The position numbers were made by a program, and so were the translations under genes. From ZC4RG30 sp963812195 (GTDB lineage Bacteria; Pseudomonadota; Gammaproteobacteria; Steroidobacterales; Steroidobacteraceae): a DNA stretch of 64,000 nt. Location of the stretch: contig CAWEUI010000020.1 in assembly GCA_963812195.1 (NCBI GenBank), forward strand, positions 1 to 64,000, read 5' to 3'. Positions 57,893-64,000 of the stretch are shown here, piece after piece (position 1 is the first letter of the stretch; the number at the start of each line of letters is the position of its first letter). The notes under the pieces were generated by a model, which was given only the letters and a program-made list of their open reading frames with translations, made no database searches and was not told where the DNA came from.

Positions 57893-57970
57893 GATTTCGG
57901 GAACTCCGGCTGCTGTTAAAAAGGGCCGGATTTTACCCGATTTTCCCTGAGGTTACGCCTTAAGGAAGCG

Positions 57971-58294
57971 TCAGATGCTGAAGCTCTCCCCGCACCCGCA
58001 CTCGCCCCTGATGTTGGGGTTCTGGAAGCGAAACGCCTCGTTCAGCCCCTGCTTGACGAAATCCACGGTAGTGCCATCGACCAGCGGCAGGCTGTCCGGA
58101 TCCACGAACACCTTGATGCCGCGATCCTCGAAAACATGGTCCTGCGGGGCGACCTCGTCGGCGTAGTTGATCACGTACGCGAAACCCGAGCAGCCGGTCT
58201 TGCGCACCCCGAGCTTCAGGCCCAGCCCGTGTCCACGAGCGGCCAGGAACTTCTGGACGCGTTCAGCGGCGGCAGGTGTCAGCGAAATGGCCAT
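57971..58294 (-). CDS. iscA: A-type iron-sulfur carrier (IscA/ErpA family)
   Basis: 107 residues. ISLTPAAAERVQKFLAARG at the start, GLKLGVRKTGCSGFAYVI with the first Cys and ECGCGESFSI with the C-terminal Cys-x-Cys. Transfers Fe-S clusters to apoproteins. It overlaps the end of the cysteine desulfurase gene by 32 bases, so the two are coupled. No iscU, hscBA or fdx follow here. Confidence 0.88.
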   Translation of the reverse strand: MAISLTPAAAERVQKFLAARGHGLGLKLGVRKTGCSGFAYVINYADEVAPQDHVFEDRGIKVFVDPDSLPLVDGTTVDFVKQGLNEAFRFQNPNIRGECGCGESFSI

Positions 58295-59786
58295 TGGTCG
58301 TCGAGGGCTCCGTGGAGGGCACCGCACGCAGTGCGGACAGCGCATCCTCGATAATGAGGAATCGGCCGAGTTTTTCAACAGGGGCGCCGACGGTTGTGCG
58401 CCATTCTTCCGGCGAACCCGGCGCCAGGGCCGCCAGCGGCCGTCCCGGCAGGCGCTGCTCCAGGAGGTTGCAGACGGCAGCGGTATGCGGGCACCCATAG
58501 ACCTGCAGGCGCGCGGCGCGCACCGTGCCGCCCTCGGCCCGCAACTCGACCCGCACCCAGGTGCCCAGCCGCTCGGCGCCGGCCTCGCCCAGCCAGCGCT
58601 CGCCCGGCCCGGCTGCAACCGGCGGCCGCGCCGGCGAGGCGTTCCACAGCCTGGCGTGCACCTCACGCACCTGTGAGAGCGCGGAGTCGATGTGCGCTTC
58701 GGTGGTGGCGCAGCCGATGCTCAGGCGCAGCGAGCTCTGCGCCTGTTCGCTGTCGCGGCCCAGCGCGCGCAACACATAGGAGGGCTCGCCGCTGGCCGAA
58801 TTGCAGGCCGAACCGGTGGACAGCAGCAGGCCCGGCAGGCCGGTGAACAGGCTCTCGCCCTCCACGCCCGTGAAACTGACGTTGAGAATATGCGGCGCGC
58901 CGGGGCGGCCGTTGCGGCGCACGCCCGGCAGGTCGGCCAGGCCGTTCCAGAGCCGCTCGCGCAGCGCTGTCAGGCGCGCAGCTTCGCCTTCGCGGCGCTG
59001 CGCGGCGATTTGCGCCGCCAGGCCGAAGCCGACGATCTGATGTGTGGCCAGCGTACCGGCGCGCAGGCCACGCTCGTGGCCACCGCCCAGCATCTGCGGC
59101 CGCAGGTGGCCGCGATGCGAGGGGGCCACCCACAGTGCGCCGACGCCCTGCGGTCCGCCGAGCTTGTGCGCGGTGCAGGACAGCAGCGCGATGCCGTCCA
59201 GTGCCAGCGGCAGTTTGCCCGCGCTCTGCGCGGCATCGATGTGCAGCGGCACACCGCGCGATGCGCATACCGCTGCCAGTGCGGGCAGGTCCTGCGCCAC
59301 GCCGGTTTCGTTGTTCACGTGCAGCAGCGAGACCAGGCAGGTTTCCTCGCGCAGGGCAGCGGCCAGCACGTCCGGCTGCAGCACGCCCTGCTGGTCCGGC
59401 TTCAGGATGGTGACGGGCATGCCGGCCCGGGCCAGCGCGCGCACCGGTTCGAGCACCGACTTGTGCTCGGTGGCCAGCGTGACCACATGCGCTGCCGCGC
59501 CGCGGCCGCGTGCGGCCTGTACCGTACCGGTAATGGCCAGATTGTTGGATTCGGTGGCGCCGGAGGTCAGCACGATGTCGGCCGGTTCGGCACCGACCAG
59601 CGCCGCGATCTGCGCCCGCGCGGCGTCGATCAGCGCGCGCGCCGCGCGCCCGCCGGCGTGACCGGCCGATGCATTGCCCAGGCGCATGGCCAGCACCTCG
59701 GCCATGCGCTCGGCAACGCGCGGCTCCACCGGCACCGTCGCGGCGTAGTCCAGATAGATTGGTCCGGAGTGCGGCCTATCCTGCAT
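58263..59786 (-). CDS. Cysteine desulfurase (IscS/NifS) with a C-terminal IscU-like extension
   Basis: 507 residues, about 110 more than IscS. PLP enzyme: IYLDYAATVPVEPRVAERM, TSGATESNNLAITG, HIDAAQSAGKLPL, the Schiff-base Lys in SCTAHKLGGPQG and the catalytic Cys loop STGSACNSASGEPSYVLRAL. After residue ~380 a second domain reads WVRVELRAEGGTVRAARLQV, YGCPHTAAVCNLLEQRLPG, and KLGRFLIIEDALSALR, resembling an IscU/NifU-type scaffold with only part of the cysteine ligands. Such a fusion could hand sulfur or clusters directly to IscA next door. Overlaps trmJ by 11 bases. Confidence 0.85.
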   Translation of the reverse strand: MQDRPHSGPIYLDYAATVPVEPRVAERMAEVLAMRLGNASAGHAGGRAARALIDAARAQIAALVGAEPADIVLTSGATESNNLAITGTVQAARGRGAAAHVVTLATEHKSVLEPVRALARAGMPVTILKPDQQGVLQPDVLAAALREETCLVSLLHVNNETGVAQDLPALAAVCASRGVPLHIDAAQSAGKLPLALDGIALLSCTAHKLGGPQGVGALWVAPSHRGHLRPQMLGGGHERGLRAGTLATHQIVGFGLAAQIAAQRREGEAARLTALRERLWNGLADLPGVRRNGRPGAPHILNVSFTGVEGESLFTGLPGLLLSTGSACNSASGEPSYVLRALGRDSEQAQSSLRLSIGCATTEAHIDSALSQVREVHARLWNASPARPPVAAGPGERWLGEAGAERLGTWVRVELRAEGGTVRAARLQVYGCPHTAAVCNLLEQRLPGRPLAALAPGSPEEWRTTVGAPVEKLGRFLIIEDALSALRAVPSTEPSTTNGHFADTCRR

Positions 59787-60525
59787 CGCCCGCCCTGCGT
59801 CGCCGGTTCTGTACCGCCGTGAGCAGACCGCGCAGGATGTTCACCTCGTTGCCATCCAGTTCGGCGCGATTGAACATGCGGCGGATGCGGCCCATCAGAT
59901 GCGTGCCGCTTTGCGTGCGATCGCGAAAGTCCGCCTCGTCCATCACCTGCTCGAGATGCACGAAGAAGCGTTCCATCTCCTGCGGCGTCGCCAGCGGCAC
60001 TTCACGCTTCTGCGCCGGCGGCGCCAGTGCATCATCAAGCGCGGCCATGCGGATCTCGTAGGCGATGAGCTGCGCGGCCATCGCCAGGTTCAGCGACTCG
60101 TACTCCGGGTTGGCCGGAATGCGGATCAGGGCATGCGCGAGCAACAGGTGCTCGTTGGACAGGCCATAGCGTTCGGTGCCGAACACCACCGCCACGCCAC
60201 CGGCTCCGGCACGTGCCTCGGCCACCATGCGCCCGGCGGCCTCGCGTGCATCCACCACGCGGAAGAACTGTTCGCGCGTGCGCGCCGTGGTGGCGTACAC
60301 GAGCCCGCAATCAGCCACTGCCTCCGGCAGCGTCGCGACCACGCGCGCATTGGCCAGCACGTCGTCGGCGCCCGAGGCGCGTGCCGTGGCATCCGGATGC
60401 GGGAATTCCCTGGGATTGACCAGCACCAGATCCGACAGCCCCATGTTCTTCATGGCGCGCGCCACCGCCCCGATGTTGCCGGGATGGGAGGATTCCACCA
60501 GTACGAAGCGGATACGGTTCAGCAC
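59776..60525 (-). CDS. trmJ: tRNA (cytidine/uridine-2'-O-)-methyltransferase TrmJ
   Basis: 249 residues, SPOUT family. Motif 1 ESSHPGNIGAVARAMKNMG, motif 2 VVFGTERYGLSNEHLLLAHA, motif 3 LNLAMAAQLIAYEIRMAAL, plus a helical C-terminal extension with LEQVMDEADF. Methylates position 32 of tRNA. Heads the minus-strand series; divergent from suhB with 50 bases between them. Confidence 0.93.
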   Translation of the reverse strand: MLNRIRFVLVESSHPGNIGAVARAMKNMGLSDLVLVNPREFPHPDATARASGADDVLANARVVATLPEAVADCGLVYATTARTREQFFRVVDAREAAGRMVAEARAGAGGVAVVFGTERYGLSNEHLLLAHALIRIPANPEYESLNLAMAAQLIAYEIRMAALDDALAPPAQKREVPLATPQEMERFFVHLEQVMDEADFRDRTQSGTHLMGRIRRMFNRAELDGNEVNILRGLLTAVQNRRRRAGDAG

Positions 60526-60575
60526 TCTGCTATTCTACCGCGCCCTGCCTTGACGGCCCCCGCGGCACGCCCCAC

Positions 60576-61391
60576 ATGCACGCCTATCTCAACACCGCCG
60601 TGAAGGCCGCGCGTCGCGCCGGCGACGTCATCGTGCGCGGCCTGAACCGCTTCGAAGGCATGGAAGTGACCAGCAAGGGGCTGAACGACTACGTCACCAA
60701 CACCGACCGCGCGGCCGAAGTCGCCATCATCGAGACGCTCAGCAACGCCTATCCCAGCCACGGCTACCTGGCCGAGGAAAGCGGCGAGGCCAGGGGCGCA
60801 GTGGACACCGTCTGGATCATCGATCCGCTGGACGGCACCACCAACTTCATGCACGGCTTTCCGCAGTTCTGCGTGTCCATCGCCTGCAAGATCGAAGGCC
60901 GGCTCGAGCACGCCGTGATCTACGACCCGATGCGCCAGGAGATCTTCACCGCGTCGCGCGGCGAAGGCGCGTACCTGGAAAACAAGCGCCTGCGCGTTAG
61001 CAAGCAGCGCACGCTGCAGGGCGCGCTGATCGGCACGGGCTTCCCGTATCGCGAAAACCTGCAGCACCTGGAGCCGTACCTGGCCATGATGAAGGCGGTG
61101 ATGCAGACCGCCGCCGGACTGCGTCGACCCGGCTCGGCCGCGCTGGACCTGGCGTACGTCGCCGCGGGGCGCACCGATGGATTCTGGGAGATCGGCCTGA
61201 AGGCCTGGGATACCGCGGCCGGCACGCTGCTGATCCGCGAAGCCGGCGGCCTGATCGCCACGCTCGACGGCGGCGAATACAAACAGAACGGCAACATCGT
61301 GGCCGGTACGCCGCGCGTGTTCAACGAACTGCTGGAAACCATCGCGCCGTTCCTTACGCCGGAGCTCAAGGAAGGCAGCGGCACGAAGTGA
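60576..61391 (+). CDS. suhB: Inositol monophosphatase family protein SuhB
   Basis: 271 residues. Metal site in ESGEARGAVDTVWIIDPLDG followed by TTNFMHGFPQFCVSIA, and C-terminal motif KAWDTAAGTLLIREAGG. SuhB in gammaproteobacteria is both a phosphatase and an rRNA antitermination/processing factor. The divergent trmJ-suhB arrangement is widely conserved. Confidence 0.94.
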   Translation: MHAYLNTAVKAARRAGDVIVRGLNRFEGMEVTSKGLNDYVTNTDRAAEVAIIETLSNAYPSHGYLAEESGEARGAVDTVWIIDPLDGTTNFMHGFPQFCVSIACKIEGRLEHAVIYDPMRQEIFTASRGEGAYLENKRLRVSKQRTLQGALIGTGFPYRENLQHLEPYLAMMKAVMQTAAGLRRPGSAALDLAYVAAGRTDGFWEIGLKAWDTAAGTLLIREAGGLIATLDGGEYKQNGNIVAGTPRVFNELLETIAPFLTPELKEGSGTK

Positions 61392-61415
61392 TTGGCGCAC
61401 GTTAGACTCGGGCTC

Positions 61416-62855
61416 ATGACGCAGCAGAGCGCCAGCAGCCCCGTCGAATTCTCCGGTCGCGTCATCGTGCTGGGCTGCGGCAGCATCGGCCAGGGCGTGC
61501 TGCCGCTGCTGGCGCGCCACATCACGCTCGAGGGCAAGGGCCGGCTGCTGGTGCTGTCGGCCGATGAAGCCGGGCGCGGCCTGGCGCGCGCCTGCGGCGC
61601 CGAGTTCCTGCACGCGCATCTCACGCCCGGCAATCACGCACGGCTGCTGGCGCGGCACGTGAACGCCGGCGATCTGGTGCTGAACCTGTCTGTGAATGTT
61701 TCCAGCCTGGACGTGATCCGCTTCTGCGCATCGCGTCAGGCGCTGTACGTGGACACGTCCATCGAACCCTGGCCGGGCATCTACGACAATCCCATGGTCG
61801 ACATGCGTCAGCGGACCAATTTCATCATCCGCGAAAAGGCGTTGCAGCTGGCCAGGGAGCTCGGCCCGCAAGCCCCCACCGCGGTGGTGGACCACGGCGC
61901 CAATCCGGGCCTGGTCTCGCATTTCGTCAAGCGCGCCCTGCTGGAGCTGGACCAGCGACTGCGCAACGGCCACGCGCAACCGGCCACGAAGGAGGACTGG
62001 GCGCGACTGGCGCAGGAACTGGAAATCCAGGTGATCCTGATCGCCGAGCGCGACACGCAGGCCAGCGACCGGCCCAAGCGCCACGACGAGTTCATCAACA
62101 CCTGGTCGATCGACGGTTTCGTCAGCGAACTGATGCAGCCCGTGGAGCTTTCCATCGGCACGCATGAGCAGAACCTGCCGCGCCACGCACGTCAGCATCG
62201 TGCCGGCTCGCGCACGCTGTACCTGCCGCGGCCCGGCTGCGGCACCTTCGCGCGCGGCTGGACGCCGTCAGTGGGCGGCTACCAGGGCCTGCTGGTCACG
62301 CACGACGAGGTGTTCTCGATTGCCGAGCAGCTCTCGCTGCGCGAGGGCGGCAAGATCACTTATCGGCCGACGGTGATGTTCGTGTACCACCCCTGCGACG
62401 ACGCCATGCTCTCGGCCGTGGAGCTGGAAGGCCGCGGCTGGAAGATGCAACCCTCCACGCGGCGGCTGGGCGAGGACATCGTCGAAGGCATGGACGAGCT
62501 GGGGGTGCTGCTGGCCGGCCATGCGCGCAATGCCTACTGGTATGGTTCGCAGCTCACCATTGCCGAGTCACGCAAGCATGTGCCGTTCGCCAACGCCACC
62601 ACCGTGCAGGTGGTGGCCGGCGCGCTGGCCGCGGCCGTGTGGGCCATCCGTCATCCGCGGCGCGGCCTGGTCGAACCGGATCAGCTCGACTTCCAGGAAT
62701 GCCTGGCGACCGCCACGCCCTATCTGGGCACGATAAAGGGCGAGTTCACCACCTGGACGCCGTTGCAGGGACGCGGCGAACTGTTCCCGGAGAAGCTGGA
62801 TGTGGACAGCCCCTGGCAGCTGCAGAACATCCGCAGCCGCCAGTGGATCGCCTGA
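61416..62855 (+). CDS. hss: Homospermidine synthase
   Basis: About 479 residues. NAD-binding start RVIVLGCGSIGQGVLPLL, then LVLNLSVNVSSLDVIRFC, YVDTSIEPWPGIYDN, and VVDHGANPGLVSHFVKRALL, all typical of bacterial homospermidine synthase, which couples two putrescines or putrescine and spermidine. The start at 61416 is preferred over one 24 bases upstream that overlaps the suhB stop region. Probably cotranscribed with suhB. Confidence 0.9.
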   Translation: MTQQSASSPVEFSGRVIVLGCGSIGQGVLPLLARHITLEGKGRLLVLSADEAGRGLARACGAEFLHAHLTPGNHARLLARHVNAGDLVLNLSVNVSSLDVIRFCASRQALYVDTSIEPWPGIYDNPMVDMRQRTNFIIREKALQLARELGPQAPTAVVDHGANPGLVSHFVKRALLELDQRLRNGHAQPATKEDWARLAQELEIQVILIAERDTQASDRPKRHDEFINTWSIDGFVSELMQPVELSIGTHEQNLPRHARQHRAGSRTLYLPRPGCGTFARGWTPSVGGYQGLLVTHDEVFSIAEQLSLREGGKITYRPTVMFVYHPCDDAMLSAVELEGRGWKMQPSTRRLGEDIVEGMDELGVLLAGHARNAYWYGSQLTIAESRKHVPFANATTVQVVAGALAAAVWAIRHPRRGLVEPDQLDFQECLATATPYLGTIKGEFTTWTPLQGRGELFPEKLDVDSPWQLQNIRSRQWIA

Positions 62856-62862
62856 GTTCGCC

Positions 62863-64000
62863 CTACACGGGCACCGAGACGTTCTTGCCGCCGAACACGG
62901 CCTGCCAGCTCTCGATCTCGCTGACCACGACTTCGTCCATGTCATGCGCCAGGTCCGCGACGCGGCCGTAGTCCAGCTCCGCATCCGGCGCCGCCAGCAA
63001 TGAGCGGGCCCGCGCGTCGATGGCATCGAGCTTCTCGGCGGTAACGCTGGAGATCGCCGAGAAGCGTTCGAAGTCGCCGAAGTAACGGATGCCGGCGATG
63101 GCGCCGCCAAAGGTGGGCAGCAGCACGCCCAGGTACGTGAACACCGAAGCCGAGTGGTCGGCCGCGGCCGCCGGCCACCAGTGCAGTGCGCTGCCCCCCT
63201 TCACGAGCAGGTACAAGGACACCGAGGCAATGGCCAGCGTGAACAGCGTTTCGGACAGCCGGTCCAGGTTGTGGTGCACGGCCGAGAGGCGCCGCGCCTT
63301 CTCGATGTGGTAGTCGCGCTGCGTGACCACGTGTTCGTGCAGCAGCTTGCGCAGGCCCTCGCGCAGATAGGCGGCGCTGAGCGCGAGCCGGGGCAGTCCC
63401 GGCTCGCGCAGCACATGCCGCGCATACCACTCCGGCCAGGAGGTCTGCGTGCCCACCGGCCAGCGGCCCGGCGCGCGCGCCACGCCGAGCAGCAGCAGGA
63501 TGGGTGCGTGGCGCAGGTATTCGGCGACGCGCCGCGTCTCGAACCAGCGGCCATGCCAGCGCCGCTTCCTGCCCAGGACCGCGAAACCCAGGATTGCGGC
63601 CAGCACGATGAACTCGAACAACGCATAGATCCACTTGCGATCGCCATCATGGAACGGCAGGTAGGTGATACCGCCGACGATCGCCAGCGCGCCGAGCAGG
63701 AAGCTCGCGGTCATGCCACCGCGATAGGTATCCGACAGATGCGCCGAGACGCCATCGGACCAGGCAAAGCGCCTGAGGATCTGCGTCTCCACGGCGGTGA
63801 CGTGCGCTTCATCCTGGCCTGGCAGGGCTCGCGCGTCGGCCAGCAACCCGGCGGCGCTGCCCGTGGGGATTGCATCGGGCGTCTCGTACACCTGGCGCAG
63901 GCTGCGCAGGCGTTTCTTCCACCCGCGCTCGCCGAACAGTGCTTCCACGCGCCGGTACAGATGCCACAAGCGCCTGCTGTGCGCCGGCCAGGGTTCATCG
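62863..64000 (-). CDS. Polytopic membrane protein with two hairpins (SLATT/DUF4231-like), cut by window edge
   Basis: At least 379 residues; the frame is open to the window end (DEPWPAHSRRLWHLYRR), so the N-terminus is missing. Two pairs of transmembrane helices are visible (TASFLLGALAIVGGITYLPF with WIYALFEFIVLAAILGFAVL; LFTLAIASVSLYLLVKG with FTYLGVLLPTFGGAIAGIRY), each pair followed by a long charged helix. This layout resembles SLATT/DUF4231 pore-type effectors. A larger protein with an N-terminal sensor domain is possible. Converges with hss at seven bases' distance. Confidence 0.6.
   Translation of the reverse strand, partial: DEPWPAHSRRLWHLYRRVEALFGERGWKKRLRSLRQVYETPDAIPTGSAAGLLADARALPGQDEAHVTAVETQILRRFAWSDGVSAHLSDTYRGGMTASFLLGALAIVGGITYLPFHDGDRKWIYALFEFIVLAAILGFAVLGRKRRWHGRWFETRRVAEYLRHAPILLLLGVARAPGRWPVGTQTSWPEWYARHVLREPGLPRLALSAAYLREGLRKLLHEHVVTQRDYHIEKARRLSAVHHNLDRLSETLFTLAIASVSLYLLVKGGSALHWWPAAAADHSASVFTYLGVLLPTFGGAIAGIRYFGDFERFSAISSVTAEKLDAIDARARSLLAAPDAELDYGRVADLAHDMDEVVVSEIESWQAVFGGKNVSVPV

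Overview
The right-hand part of the window is a classic gammaproteobacterial housekeeping block: guaB-guaA, yheU, xseA, and the minus-strand series trmJ, cysteine desulfurase, iscA, ndk, rlmN, pilF, rodZ-like, hisS, yfgM, bamB, der. High GC, abundant GTG/TTG starts, a lone TonB-dependent receptor, a carotenoid-cleavage-type oxygenase and a DUF6152 gene cluster fit a Xanthomonadales/Nevskiales/Steroidobacter-like bacterium. This placement is inference from gene content. No rRNA, tRNA or CRISPR array was seen.

Layout. (1) 1-3,888, minus strand: a compact, visibly lower-GC defence operon. In transcription order it holds a PfkB-like kinase with a small C-terminal domain, a TIR domain joined to a tRNA-guanine-transglycosylase-like (TGT) domain, an OGG-type DNA glycosylase, a QueC-like enzyme, and the first 12 codons of a gene whose product begins Met-Gly-Gly-Gly-Ser-Gly-Gly-Gly. 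OGG, TGT and QueC are the ancillary trio of type IV CBASS; the TIR-TGT joining and the leading PfkB protein are not part of the type IV layout I know. (2) 3,930-4,085: a diverged copy of the guaA 3' end. (3) 4,163-34,150: accessory metabolism, including a cytochrome b, a G8/beta-helix exoprotein, several alpha/beta hydrolases, a carotenoid oxygenase with a divergent AraC regulator, DUF2089 and DUF6152 operons, an arabinofuranosidase/ABC sugar uptake operon, an ECF41-type sigma factor with its AhpD-like partner, and a CocE-type hydrolase. (4) 34,183-34,200: a second guaA-3'-end-like site. (5) 34,412-39,260: a six-gene arsenic resistance operon (arsR, arsC, acr3, arsC, arsH, arsA). (6) 39,367-39,978: remnants of an IS6-like transposase and a P4-type integrase N-terminus next to intact guaA. 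(7) 40,168-64,000: core genome.

The three guaA-3'-like sequences lie in the same orientation. With the integrase remnant, they suggest that this locus is a tandem hot spot for islands using guaA as attachment site: an arsenic island next to the gene, and a defence island beyond the far guaA fragment.

Many genes in 1-34 kb, and the core gene ndk, are broken by single-base indels. In the defence operon every break can be repaired at a short homopolymer or doubled base, and repair restores family motifs, so I read most of them as sequence errors rather than gene decay. Products are described after mentally repairing these shifts; coordinates span the whole reconstructed gene.
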